Assembly (NCBI RefSeq): GCF_001613465.1
Contig: NZ_BDCK01000021.1
Location: 62,001 to 126,000 of the forward strand
From: Nocardia niwae NBRC 108934 = DSM 45340
Lineage (GTDB): Bacteria; Actinomycetota; Actinomycetes; Mycobacteriales; Mycobacteriaceae
Length of the DNA stretch: 64,000 bases
Direction: 5' to 3'
Below are positions 1-9,454 of this stretch, one piece after another (position 1 is the stretch's first letter; the number at the start of each line of letters is the position of its first letter). A program made the translations under genes and the position numbers. The notes below the pieces were generated by a model, which was given only the letters and a program-made list of their open reading frames with translations, was not told the DNA's origin and ran no database searches.

Positions 1-3000
1 CCGTCGCCGGTGTCGCGAGGGCCGCCCATTCCGGCCGGAACAGGGCGCGGTGCGCGGCCGACAGTGCTCCGTCGAGCAGCTGCGCCGCGGGCGCGGGCCG
101 CAGCACCAGCGACCGCACCGATACGACCGGGCGACCGCTGGGATCGCTCGCGACGACGCGCACCCCGTCGGAGCCGTCGTGCGAGATCCGCACCCGCAGC
201 GCCGTCGCACCGGAGGCATGCAAGCTCACCCCGGCCCAAGCGAACGGCAGCAGCGCCGAATCGCTGTCGTCCGCGTTCAGCAGCAGCGCAGCGTGGAGTG
301 CGGAGTCCAGCAACGCGGGATGGATCTCGAACCGCGCGGCGTCGGCGTGGGCGGATTGTGGAAGCGTCACCTCCGCGAAGACATCCGCGCCGCGCCGCCA
401 CGCCGCGCGCACCGACCGGAACATCGGCCCGTACCGATGTCCGCGCTCGGACAGCCGCGCGTACAGGTCTTCCACGTCGACGGCCGCCGCGCCCGCGGGA
501 GGCCACACGGCGGTGTCGGCATGTGCGGCATCGGCTTCTGATGCCTGCGCCAGCACCCCGCGCGCGTGCAACGTCCACGAGGTGTCCAGATCCCGTTCCA
601 GACGGGAGTGGATCGAGACGGGGCGGCCGCCGGTCGCGTCGGCGTCCCCGGTTACCACCTGGATCTGCACCGCGGCGTCCGCCGGAACCACCAGCGGGGC
701 GTGCAGCACGAGTTCGCGCACGTCGCCCGCGGCCACCTCGTCACCGGCGCGGATCGCCAATTCCACCAGGCCGGTGCCCGGCAGGAGCACCGCGCCGGGG
801 GCGGCATGCTCGGCCAGCCACGGATGGGTCCGCAGCGAGATCCGGCCGGTGAGCGTCACGCCGCCCGAATCCGGGTGCGGCACAACGGCGCCGACGAACG
901 GATGGCCCGCGGACTGCAACCCGAGCGCCGCGGCGTCCTCGGACGCCGATTCGGTCCAGAACCGCCGCCGGTCGAAGGCGTAGGTGGGCAGGTCGACGCC
1001 GCCGCGTGTGGGCACCAGGCGCGACCAGTCGAGGTCGCGGCCCGCCACCCAGAGCGCGGCCTGGGCGCGGGCCAGGCTGCGCGGCCCGTCCTGTTCGCGC
1101 ACCAGCGAACCGACCGCGACCACTTCGCGACCGGTCTGTTCCGCGACGGCCCGCACGGCGGTGGTCAGCAGCGGATGCACGCCCAGTTCGACGAAATACC
1201 GGAACCCGTCGCCGATCATGCGCTCGATCGTGTCGGCGAACCGGACCGGTTCGCGGGCGTTGCGATACCAGTAGCCGCCGTCGGCGGAGTCGTCCGTCAG
1301 TTGCTCGCCCAGCACGGTGGAATACCACGCGACGGCCGGAGCCGCGGCGCTCAACCCGGCGAGCTCGTCCAGCAATCGCTCGCGGATCGGTTCCAGCAGA
1401 GCCGAATGTCCCGCCAGCGCCGGTCCCGCGGCCAGCACCCGCACCTCGACCTGGTCGTCCTCCAATTCCCGCACCAGTGCCTCGACCGCGTCGCGGGCCC
1501 CGGCCACGATCGTCGAGCGGGGAATGTTGACCGCCGCGACCGACACCGCCTCGAAGGCGGCCAAGCGCTGCGCGAGCCGCTGCTCGGGCAGCCCGACCAT
1601 CGCCATCGCGCCCTCCTCGGCGATGTCCGCCATCAAGCGGCTGCGGGCCACGACCACCTGGGCCGCCTCGTCGAGAGTCAGCGCGCCCGCGACGTAGGCC
1701 GCGGCGATCTCGCCTTGGCTGTGCCCGATGACGGCATCCGGGATGACACCCACATCCCGCCAGGTGGCCGCGAGCGCGGCCATCGTGGCGAACAGCAGCG
1801 GTTGCACGCGGGTGAAGTCGCCCAGGTGTTCCGGGGTGAGACCGAACAGCGCGGTGGCAAGCGACCATCCGGTGCGGTGGCGGAACGCTTCGTCGCAGCG
1901 GGCGAACTCGGCGCGGAACACTTCGGACCGGGCCAGCATGTCGCGTGCCATCCCCGCCCACTGCACGCCTTGGCCGGGGAAGACGAACGCCGTCCTGCCC
2001 GCGGTGAGCGCCGCGTCGGTGGCGACCACGACATCGGGTTCGGCGCGCCGCTCGACCAGAGCGCCGAGGCCGGACAGCATGTCCTCGCGGTCGCCCGCGA
2101 CGACGACGGCGCGCCATTCGAACGGAGTGCGCTGCATCGCCAACGAACGAGATACCGGTGCGGGCGTCAACGCGTGGTCGGCGGTGACGCGCTCGAGCAG
2201 GCGGCGCGCCTGACCGTGCAGCGCGGCCCGGTTGCGGGCCGAGATCGGCAGCAGGGCCACCCGGATGTCCTCCGGCGCGTCGTCGAACTCGCCGATGTCG
2301 TCGAGTGCGGGCGCCTCCTCCAGGATGAGATGGGCGTTGGTGCCGCTGAGCCCGAACGCACTGACTCCGGCGCGCCGCGGCCGGGCGCCGCGGGGCCACG
2401 GCGCCGAATCGGTCCGCACCGCCAATCCGCTGCCGTGCCAATCGATCTGCGCGGTCGGCGGTCCGTCGTGGGCCATCCCCGGTATCCGCTCGTGGTGCAG
2501 CGCGAGGATCAGCTTGATGACCCCGCCGATCCCGGCCGCCGCCTGCGTGTGGCCGACGTTGGATTTCAGCGAGCCCACCCCCAGCGGACGCTCCGGCTCC
2601 CGGCCGGGCCCGAAGACCCGGGACAGCGCCCGCGCTTCGATCGGATCGCCCAGGGCGGTGCCGGTGCCGTGCGCTTCCACATAATCCACGTCCGCGGGCG
2701 TCAGTCCCGCGGAGCGCAACGCCGCGTTGATGACCTGCTCCTGCGCGAACCCGTTGGGAGCGCTGATCCCTTGACTGCGGCCGTCCTGGTTGATCGCGGA
2801 GCCGCGGAACACCGCCAGTACGGTGTCGCCGTCGCGCCGGGCGTCGTCGAGCCGCTTCAGCAACACCAGACCGGCGCCTTCGGCCCAGACCGTGCCGTCG
2901 GCGCCCGCCGAGAACGGCGCACACCGTCCCGACGGCGACAGCACACCGAGCTTGCACAGCTCCACGTGCGCGGTCGGCCCCATCAGCAGCGTCGCGCCAC

Positions 3001-5590
3001 CGGCCAGAGCGAGATCGCACTCACCGGCGCGCAAGCCCTGCGCGGCCAGGTGCATGGCGACGATCGAGGACGAGCACGCGGTGTCGAGCGTGACCGCGGG
3101 TCCGTGGAAGCCCAGCGTGTAGGCGACCCGGCCGGAGGCCACGCTCGGCGAGAGGCCGGTGCCCACCTGCCCGTTCAGTTGCTGCGGGGCCGGGTCGGCG
3201 AGATAGCCGGTGCTGTACACGCCGAAGTAGACGCCGGTCATACTGCCCTGCAACTGTCTCGGGTCGCGGCCGGATCGTTCGATCGCCTCCCAGCTCAGTT
3301 CGAGCATGAGCCGTTGCTGCGGGTCCATCACCGCCGCCTCGCGCGGGCCGATGCCGAAGAACGCGGCGTCGAATTCGTCGACCTGGGTGAGGTATCCGCC
3401 GCGGAAGGTGTATGCCTTGCCCTCCGCCGCCGGATCCGGATCGTAGAGCCCCTCGACGTTCCAGCGCCCCGGCGGCACCTCCGACAGCCCGTCGCGTCCG
3501 TCGTCCAGCATGCGCCACAGCGATTCCGGATCGTCGGCGCCGCCGGGGAAGCGACAGGCCATCGCGATGATCGCGATGGCGTCGTCGGTGTGCTCCTGAG
3601 GCGCGACGGGCGCGGTCTCGGCTTCGGTGCGGTGCAGCGCCGCGACCACTTGCGCGATGGTCGGGTGCTCGAAGAACAGATTGGTGTCCAGGGTCCGCCC
3701 GACTCCGTCGGACAACTCCACGACGAGTTCGACGAGATCCGCGGAGCCGAGGCCGAATTCGACCAGCGGACGATGCACGTCGATTCGCGCGGGATCCAGA
3801 TACGCCAACCGGGCGATGATCTCCACCAGCCAGTTCTGCAATTCTTCGGCGGTCATGGCCGCACCGGGCGACGTGCCGGCCCGTGCGCCGAGCTCGTCGA
3901 ACTCACCGCCGGCCGGCAGCACCGGGGAGAACTCGCCGTCGAGATAGGCTGCGCGGCAAGCTTGCCGCTGCACCTTGCCGCTGCTGGTCTTCAGAAGATC
4001 GCCGGGCCGGATCAGCACCACCGAGCGCAGCGTGAGCCCGTGCTCGGCGCCGATCGCCGCGCGGATCGCGTCCTCGGCGCCGGAGAGTTCGGCCGGGTCC
4101 TCGGTGCGCACCTCCGCGACGACGACGGGCAGTTCCCCGTCGATGCCCTCGTCCACGGAGAACGCCGCCACACACCCCGGGCGCACGGTCTCGTGCGCCG
4201 TTTCGGCCGTCAGCTCGAGGTCCTGCGGGTAATGATTCTTGCCGTCGATGATCAGCAGATCCTTGCGCCTGCCCGTGACGAACAGCTCGCCGCCGGACAG
4301 GAAACCCAGATCCCCGGTGCGCAGGAACGCGCGATCGTCACCCTCGAGCCGGGCGCGGAAGGTTTCGGCGGTGGCCGCTTCGTTGCCGAAATATCCGGCG
4401 GCGACACTGCTTCCGGACACCCAGATCTCGCCTTCGGCGCCCTCGCCGCACTCGGTGTGACGTTCGGGGTCCACGACGACGACCGACAATCCGTCGGCCG
4501 CACGCCCCACGCCGACCAGTTCGGACCGGCCGGGCGGCAGGATCACCGTCGGCCGCGCGCCGAGTTCGGCGGCGCTCACGATGAGCGTCGCCTCGGCCAG
4601 ACCATAGACCGGCTGGAACGACTCCGCCCGGAACCCCGCGCTCGCGAAGGTGTCGGCGAACCGGCGCACGGTGGCCGGACGCACCGTCTCCGAACCGTTG
4701 AACGCCACCTTCCAGCCCCGCAGGTCGAGCCGGTCGATCTGCTCGGCGGTCATCCGGCGCAGGCACAGCTCGTAGCCGAAGTTGGGTCCGCCGCTGGTGT
4801 GCGCGCCGAACGCGGACACCGCCTGCGGCCAGCGCTCGGGCCGCTCCAGGAAGTGCCTGGGCGACAACAGCACCGCGTTCCCCCCGACGAACATCGTCTG
4901 CAACACGGGCGCGATGAGCCCCATATCGTGGTACATCGGCAGCCAGCTGACGAACAACGCGCCGGTGAGCGACGCCAGCACCTCCTGCGTGTGGCCCAGT
5001 CCCGTGGCGATGGCGCGCTCGTTGTCCAGCAGGTTCGCGTGGGTGACCACGACGCCGCGCGGCGCGCTCGTCGAACCCGAGGTGTATTGCAGGAAGGCGA
5101 CCGATTCCGGGCCGACGGCGGGCCTGCGCCACGAGGCCGCCGCGTCGTCGGGGATCTCGTCGGTGGCCAGCCAGGCCGGTGCGCCCAGTTCGGGAAGCTG
5201 CTCGACCGCCGCGGCCGCGTCGGCGCGGACCTGCCCGGTGGTGAGCACCGCGTCGATGCCCGCGTCGGTGACCATGTGCCGCAATCGGCGCAGGGACCGG
5301 GCGTCCAGCTGTGGCAGCGGTGCGGGCACGGCGACGACGTTCGCGGCCAGGCAGCCGAAAAAGCTTGCGATGAAGTCGAGTCCGGACGGATACAGCAGCA
5401 GCGCCCGCCGGATGCCGCGATCCTGCAAGGCGGCGGCGATCGCCTGCGCGCGCGCCGACACGGCGGCGTAGGTGAGCTCGTCGACGGGCCCGTCGGACTC
5501 CCCGGACCGCAGGAAGCGGTAGGCCGTTTCGCCCGTGTGGGTTTCGCCACGGCTGAGCAGGACATCGACGAACGAACGGAATTCGGTCAT
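1..5590 (-). CDS. FAAL-ACP-KS-AT-DH type I polyketide synthase (3' end beyond window)
   Basis: A modular enzyme read continuously from ATG at 5590 to the left edge (about 1,863 residues), so the C-terminus is missing. Domains in order: a fatty acyl-AMP ligase (about residues 1-580, with the P-loop-like YTSGST motif near 170); an acyl carrier protein whose pantetheine serine is S616 in GLGSAD; a ketosynthase with active Cys839 in DTACSSS plus the HGTGT and KSNVGH histidine motifs; an acyltransferase with S1291 in GHSQGE; and the start of a dehydratase with catalytic His in a LAEH...LLPG motif. Family knowledge: a FAAL adenylates a free fatty acid and loads it on the ACP for PKS extension, usually for complex lipids. 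The acyltransferase selectivity position reads LAGH rather than YASH or HAFH, so the extender unit cannot be called. It lies 85 bases downstream of a glycosyltransferase on the same strand, which suggests a glycolipid product (inference). Confidence 0.93.
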   Translation of the reverse strand, partial: MTEFRSFVDVLLSRGETHTGETAYRFLRSGESDGPVDELTYAAVSARAQAIAAALQDRGIRRALLLYPSGLDFIASFFGCLAANVVAVPAPLPQLDARSLRRLRHMVTDAGIDAVLTTGQVRADAAAAVEQLPELGAPAWLATDEIPDDAAASWRRPAVGPESVAFLQYTSGSTSAPRGVVVTHANLLDNERAIATGLGHTQEVLASLTGALFVSWLPMYHDMGLIAPVLQTMFVGGNAVLLSPRHFLERPERWPQAVSAFGAHTSGGPNFGYELCLRRMTAEQIDRLDLRGWKVAFNGSETVRPATVRRFADTFASAGFRAESFQPVYGLAEATLIVSAAELGARPTVILPPGRSELVGVGRAADGLSVVVVDPERHTECGEGAEGEIWVSGSSVAAGYFGNEAATAETFRARLEGDDRAFLRTGDLGFLSGGELFVTGRRKDLLIIDGKNHYPQDLELTAETAHETVRPGCVAAFSVDEGIDGELPVVVAEVRTEDPAELSGAEDAIRAAIGAEHGLTLRSVVLIRPGDLLKTSSGKVQRQACRAAYLDGEFSPVLPAGGEFDELGARAGTSPGAAMTAEELQNWLVEIIARLAYLDPARIDVHRPLVEFGLGSADLVELVVELSDGVGRTLDTNLFFEHPTIAQVVAALHRTEAETAPVAPQEHTDDAIAIIAMACRFPGGADDPESLWRMLDDGRDGLSEVPPGRWNVEGLYDPDPAAEGKAYTFRGGYLTQVDEFDAAFFGIGPREAAVMDPQQRLMLELSWEAIERSGRDPRQLQGSMTGVYFGVYSTGYLADPAPQQLNGQVGTGLSPSVASGRVAYTLGFHGPAVTLDTACSSSIVAMHLAAQGLRAGECDLALAGGATLLMGPTAHVELCKLGVLSPSGRCAPFSAGADGTVWAEGAGLVLLKRLDDARRDGDTVLAVFRGSAINQDGRSQGISAPNGFAQEQVINAALRSAGLTPADVDYVEAHGTGTALGDPIEARALSRVFGPGREPERPLGVGSLKSNVGHTQAAAGIGGVIKLILALHHERIPGMAHDGPPTAQIDWHGSGLAVRTDSAPWPRGARPRRAGVSAFGLSGTNAHLILEEAPALDDIGEFDDAPEDIRVALLPISARNRAALHGQARRLLERVTADHALTPAPVSRSLAMQRTPFEWRAVVVAGDREDMLSGLGALVERRAEPDVVVATDAALTAGRTAFVFPGQGVQWAGMARDMLARSEVFRAEFARCDEAFRHRTGWSLATALFGLTPEHLGDFTRVQPLLFATMAALAATWRDVGVIPDAVIGHSQGEIAAAYVAGALTLDEAAQVVVARSRLMADIAEEGAMAMVGLPEQRLAQRLAAFEAVSVAAVNIPRSTIVAGARDAVEALVRELEDDQVEVRVLAAGPALAGHSALLEPIRERLLDELAGLSAAAPAVAWYSTVLGEQLTDDSADGGYWYRNAREPVRFADTIERMIGDGFRYFVELGVHPLLTTAVRAVAEQTGREVVAVGSLVREQDGPRSLARAQAALWVAGRDLDWSRLVPTRGGVDLPTYAFDRRRFWTESASEDAAALGLQSAGHPFVGAVVPHPDSGGVTLTGRISLRTHPWLAEHAAPGAVLLPGTGLVELAIRAGDEVAAGDVRELVLHAPLVVPADAAVQIQVVTGDADATGGRPVSIHSRLERDLDTSWTLHARGVLAQASEADAAHADTAVWPPAGAAAVDVEDLYARLSERGHRYGPMFRSVRAAWRRGADVFAEVTLPQSAHADAARFEIHPALLDSALHAALLLNADDSDSALLPFAWAGVSLHASGATALRVRISHDGSDGVRVVASDPSGRPVVSVRSLVLRPAPAAQLLDGALSAAHRALFRPEWAALATPAT

Positions 5591-5675
5591 GCGGTACAAC
5601 CTTCGGAACTCGACTGTCACGGTTGTCGTGCGCGCATCGGACGACGCCGCGATCGCGCGGCGGCCGACCGGCAGC

Positions 5676-6968
5676 TCATGGTCGGGTGGACGCGGCAGCG
5701 AGTTTCTCCACGGCGTCGACCGCCGCGAGCACACCGTTCTCCGCCGCGACCGTGCGGCCGATCTCCGCCGCTCGCTGCCGCACCGTCGACGTCAGGACCT
5801 GCGCCAACGCCTGATGCAGGCGATCGGTGGTGATCGTGCGATACGGGAAGGTCGCTCCGATATCGAGCGCGGCGATGCGCCACCCGTAGAAGAACTGGTC
5901 GCTGTGCACGGGGATCACCACGGCCGGGACCCCCGCTCGCACCACGTCGTGGGTGTTCCCGCTGCCGCCGTGGTGCACGACGGCGCTGCAGCGCGGGAGC
6001 ACGCGGTCGTAGTCGAACGAATCGATGATCAGCAGGCTGCGATCGGCGCTGAATCCTTTCGGGAACCCCTCGCCTTTCACCGTGACGAGGGCCCGCGTCC
6101 CCAAGCGCGCGCAGACCGTCGCGATCATCTCGCGGCATTCCACCGGATCGAGCACGGGCATCCCGGTCATACAGAAGTAGATCGGCGGTTCCCCTTCGTC
6201 GAGCCACGCGTCGAGAGCCGGGTCGACGACCGCTTCGCCCCAGGCGTCGCGCAGCGTCGGCGGCAGGATGGAGGCGCCGACGATCGTCGCGCGTTCCGGC
6301 CAATCGTGCGGCTTGGGCAACAGCACCGGACTGACCATGTGGACGAGCGGGATCTGCTCGGCCCGCAGTCGCCGGAACGGATTGCGCGGTCTGCCCGGCA
6401 GTTCCATCTGCCGGCGCAATTGCCGGTCGACCTTGCGATACAGGAAGGTGTAGGACAGTTCGAAGAGGCTGTAGGTCGCCCGCGACAGCATCCGAGACGA
6501 CGTCATGTTCTTCGCCATGAACGACGACGGGAACTCGTCGGTGCGTTCGAGCGGGTAGGGCAGGCAGCCGATCACCGGTGTCCCGGTCTTCTCGCGGAAC
6601 TCCATCGCCCACGGCAGCGTCGACGCGCAGGCGACTACGACATCCGCGGTCGCGCAGGTTTCCGCGAGCACCTCGTGCATCGCCACGCCCCGCTCGCCTT
6701 CGATGATCTTCACCGTGTCGAGCATGATGCGAACGAACGGCAGCGTCTTGCCGGAGGCCAGGGCCCGTTTGGCCGCGGTCGTCTCGAGCAGTTCCGCGGC
6801 ATCGAAGGGGATCACGTGGGGTTCGAAATCCGCGTTGCGCATGATGTGCGCCTGATTACGGGTGGCGGTGATCCGCACGTCGTGCCCGCGGGCGCGGAAT
6901 TCGTGCGCCAACGCGAGATACGGTTGATGATCGCCCCTGGTACCTGCGGGCAACAAGGCCACACGCAT
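5676..6968 (-). CDS. GT1-family glycosyltransferase (macrolide/sterol type)
   Basis: A 430-residue glycosyltransferase with the GT-B fold. The N-terminus (VALLPAGTRGDHQP, residues 3-16) is the acceptor-side motif of family 1 enzymes. The C-terminal nucleotide-sugar site is HHGGSGNT at residues 332-339, followed by PVHSDQ. There is no signal peptide, so it is probably cytoplasmic or membrane-associated. Relatives glycosylate polyketides, sterols or lipids with nucleotide-activated sugars; the sugar and acceptor cannot be told from sequence. It precedes the FAAL-PKS gene on the same strand with an 85-base gap and probably shares its transcript, so a PKS-derived lipid is the likely acceptor (inference). 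Confidence 0.88.
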   Translation of the reverse strand: MRVALLPAGTRGDHQPYLALAHEFRARGHDVRITATRNQAHIMRNADFEPHVIPFDAAELLETTAAKRALASGKTLPFVRIMLDTVKIIEGERGVAMHEVLAETCATADVVVACASTLPWAMEFREKTGTPVIGCLPYPLERTDEFPSSFMAKNMTSSRMLSRATYSLFELSYTFLYRKVDRQLRRQMELPGRPRNPFRRLRAEQIPLVHMVSPVLLPKPHDWPERATIVGASILPPTLRDAWGEAVVDPALDAWLDEGEPPIYFCMTGMPVLDPVECREMIATVCARLGTRALVTVKGEGFPKGFSADRSLLIIDSFDYDRVLPRCSAVVHHGGSGNTHDVVRAGVPAVVIPVHSDQFFYGWRIAALDIGATFPYRTITTDRLHQALAQVLTSTVRQRAAEIGRTVAAENGVLAAVDAVEKLAAASTRP

Positions 6969-7362
6969 ACTATCGACTTCCGCTCGTGCACTGGGCTCGT
7001 CGGGCCGAGTTCGGTGAATCGGCCGACATCTGGTTCGTTGTGGGGTCCGCCTCCCGCGGATGTCCTACTCGCTCGACAGAGTTCGGAACGGTACTCGGCC
7101 CCCCGCCGTCCTCAACGGGCCGATTGCCTGCCTGCAGAATCGAGGGATGATCCTTTCGTCCGAACCGTGAACCCACCGACTACCCGCACTCGGCGTGGTC
7201 GGCTCCTGCGAAACCGGCGCAGGCCAGTATTCCGGCTCTACCGGGCGCCGTCCAGACTAGGCGGGGGAGGAGTCGTCGCCTTCTCACTGGTGGGAGCTGG
7301 CATGCCCCGAAAATCAGGGGGTGCAAACGATTTCGTCTCGCTACGGTGCCCGGGTGCGGGTA
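6969..7362. other. 394-base stretch without a supported gene
   Basis: This lies between the divergent glycosyltransferase start and the methyltransferase remnant. The reading frames here are short and Arg/Pro-rich without family resemblance. It should hold the promoter for the glycosyltransferase-PKS transcript, but no clear -10/-35 pair or operator was recognised. Confidence 0.5.
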
Positions 7363-7673
7363 ATGAACGACTATTTCGGTGAACAGGTCGCGGCGAGTTA
7401 CGAGAGTCCTCGGCCGTGATGTTCGAAGCGAGCGTCGTGGATCCGGCCGTGCAGTTCCTCACGCAGACGATGACTTCCCACTACGTGGACATCGTCGACG
7501 GACGCGGAACGCACCGATCGATCCCGTTCCGCTACGTGTGGCCCGCCGAACTGGACCTGATGGCCGAGCAGGCCGGGTTGCGACTGCGTGAGCGCTGGGA
7601 CGGCTGGACGCGCGAGCCGTTCACCGGTGAAAGCCGCGGGCGCGTCTCGGCGTGGGAGAAGATCGCCGACTGA
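7363..7673 (+). pseudogene. SAM-dependent methyltransferase remnant (frameshift plus internal deletion)
   Basis: The first 18 codons from ATG 7363 (MNDYFGEQVAASYESPRP) resemble the start of class I methyltransferases of the MxxYFGxxVAxxYD type. That frame stops at TGA 7417-7419. The following frame, from GTG 7416, continues with MFEASVVDPAVQFL and then jumps directly to the family's C-terminal part (SIPFRYVWPAELDLMAEQAGL and a VSAWEK-like end). The intervening glycine-rich SAM-binding core of roughly 110-150 residues is absent. A one-base shift plus a large internal loss therefore separate two ends of one gene, and it cannot make an active methyltransferase. It sits beside the PKS and glycosyltransferase and may once have tailored their product (inference). 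Confidence 0.75.
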
Positions 7674-8035
7674 ATCCGATCGCAGATCACGCCGATGCGG
7701 AATTGCCCGCGCGATGCCGGGCGCTATTCGTCGTCGTCCTGGTCGCTCGACTGAGGCGGCGCGCTGCCGAATTTCGCCGGACGAGTGGTCGGACGGGCGA
7801 CAGCTGAGCCGGCTGCCGGGGTCGAACTCGGCGAGAAAGGGGCCGTTTGCAGCCGTACCGGTCGCGCGGGCAATATATGGAGGCTCGATGGTCGCCGCGG
7901 TGCGCCGCCGGCTGCGTCGCATCCCGTGCCGCGGCAAGGGGACCCCGCTGTTCCGGGGGTGGAACCGATCTGTTATCTACTGGCTACGATTTATTTCGAC
8001 TGCACGCGCTCGGTAACCGCGAAGGGATTATCTCT
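7674..8035. other. 362-base region upstream of lsr2
   Basis: No convincing gene. The last 60 bases are unusually AT-rich for this genome (around 7970-8000) and include TACGAT at 7985-7990 as a possible -10 element about 45 bases before the lsr2 start. A purine-rich GAAGGG ribosome-binding stretch follows near 8021. The rest shows no repeat or RNA fold that I can support. Confidence 0.4.
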
Positions 8036-8371
8036 ATGGCACGCAAGGTCGTCGTGACACTGGTCGATGACTACGACGGCAAGTCTCAGGCCGAGGAAAC
8101 CGTGTCTTTCGCCGTGGACGGCGTGGCCTACGAGATGGACTTGTCGACGGAGAATGCCGGTCAGTTGCGCGGATTCTTCGAACAGTGGGTTCCGTATGCC
8201 CGCAAGGTCGGTCGTGCGCGGCGCGGGCGCGGCGGTGTCCTGCGGCCGGCGACCGATCGGGAACAGGCCACGGTGATCCGGGAATGGGCGCGCAAGAACG
8301 GCATCGATGTGTCGGCGCGGGGACGGATCTCCGCCGAGGTCGTCGAGGCGTACAAGAAGGCGAACGGATAA
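8036..8371 (+). CDS. lsr2: Lsr2 histone-like nucleoid protein
   Basis: A 111-residue protein with the Lsr2 layout. The N-terminal dimerisation half starts [15 protein letters not shown] and carries the conserved [19 protein letters not shown] strand pattern. The C-terminal DNA-binding half contains the AT-hook-like RGR within [14 protein letters not shown]. Lsr2 is the actinobacterial H-NS analogue that coats AT-rich and horizontally acquired DNA and silences it. ATG 8036 was chosen because it starts the conserved MARKV sequence, although the frame is open further upstream. In Mycobacterium and Nocardia the main lsr2 copy lies between lysS and clpC1; neither is here, so this may be a second paralogue (inference). 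Confidence 0.95.
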   Translation: MARKVVVTLVDDYDGKSQAEETVSFAVDGVAYEMDLSTENAGQLRGFFEQWVPYARKVGRARRGRGGVLRPATDREQATVIREWARKNGIDVSARGRISAEVVEAYKKANG

Positions 8372-8406
8372 GCGATAACGTCGCCCGGCCGGGGTAAGCG
8401 ACCGGT

Positions 8407-9423
8407 ATGACGGTGACGATCGGCCCCGAGCAACAGGATCTGCCCCGCCCCCGCGGCGAGCTGTCGGAGACGGTGGTGGAACTGCTGCGCGGCCGCCCGG
8501 GCGATCCGGTGCCGGGACTCGGCTCGGTGGACCCGTACGGCGAAGACCTGCATCTGGCGCTGCACACCTGCTATGAGCTGCACTATCACGGTTTCGGTCC
8601 GGTCGACGCTGGGTGGGAATGGGACCCGGGTCTGCTGGGTCTGCGCGCCGCGATGGAGCAGCGGTTCCTCGGCGCGCTGCGGGAGGATGTGGCGGGTGGG
8701 GCCGATCTGGACGCGGAACTCGACCAGTTGCTGGTCGCGCCGGCCGACCCCGACGGATTGAGCGGTTACCTGCGCGACGAGGGCGAGTGGTGGCAGCTGC
8801 GCGAATACTTCGTGCACCGTTCGATCTACCACCACAAAGAGGCCGATCCCTACGCCTGGGTGATTCCCCGGCTGCGCGGCCAAGCCAAGGCCTCGCTGGT
8901 CGCGGTCGAGTTCGACGAGTTCGGTGGCGGCCGCGGCGAACGCGTGCACGCGCAGCTGTACGCGGATCTGCTGGCCGGCGCCGGACTGAACCCGGACTAT
9001 CTGCACTATCTGGATGTGGTTCCCGCGCCGATGCTCGCGCTGGTGAACATGATGTCGCTGTTCGGGCTGCACCGCTCGTGGCGCGGCGCGCTGGTCGGCC
9101 ACTTCGCGACGGTGGAGATCACCTCCCCGCCGGGCGCACAGCGTCTGGTGGAGGCGTTGCGGCGGTGGGACGCCGACCCGGCGTGTGTGCTGTTCTACCG
9201 CGAGCATGTCGAAGCCGACGCGGTGCACGAGCAGGTCATGCGCACCGGCGTGATCGGTGATCTGCTGCGGCGCGAACCCGCGCTGACGAAGTCGGTGGCA
9301 TTCGGCATCCAGGTGACCAACCTGCTGGAGGACCGGTTCGCCGATCATGTGCTGGCGGCCTGGCGCAGCGGTGGCAGTTCGTTGCGCGAGCCCCTGGGCG
9401 GCTCGGACGGCGCGGGGGATTAA
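8407..9423 (+). CDS. Iron-containing redox enzyme (haem-oxygenase-like diiron fold)
   Basis: A 338-residue protein matching the iron-containing redox enzyme family (PF14518 type), a haem-oxygenase-like helical fold that binds a diiron centre. Candidate ligand clusters are the CYELHYHG segment near 55-62, E133 in LREYFVH, the VEFDEFGGGRGERVH segment at 167-181 and EHVEADAVHEQ at 266-276, spaced as in this superfamily. Characterised relatives (UndA, BesC, SznF-type domains) oxidise fatty acids, amino acids or amines with O2. The substrate here is unknown. It begins 35 bases after lsr2 and is followed after 31 bases by a methyltransferase and then a CDGSH protein, all co-directional and probably one operon. 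Confidence 0.85.
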   Translation: MTVTIGPEQQDLPRPRGELSETVVELLRGRPGDPVPGLGSVDPYGEDLHLALHTCYELHYHGFGPVDAGWEWDPGLLGLRAAMEQRFLGALREDVAGGADLDAELDQLLVAPADPDGLSGYLRDEGEWWQLREYFVHRSIYHHKEADPYAWVIPRLRGQAKASLVAVEFDEFGGGRGERVHAQLYADLLAGAGLNPDYLHYLDVVPAPMLALVNMMSLFGLHRSWRGALVGHFATVEITSPPGAQRLVEALRRWDADPACVLFYREHVEADAVHEQVMRTGVIGDLLRREPALTKSVAFGIQVTNLLEDRFADHVLAAWRSGGSSLREPLGGSDGAGD

Positions 9424-9454
9424 GCCGCTCGCGGCGGGCTATCCGCCGAATGTG

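Noticed and set aside
566..5833. A 1,755-codon open frame on the + strand
   Set aside because: It is the exact antisense register of the PKS gene, Arg/Gly/His-rich with no domains. GC-rich codons on one strand leave the opposite frame free of stops.
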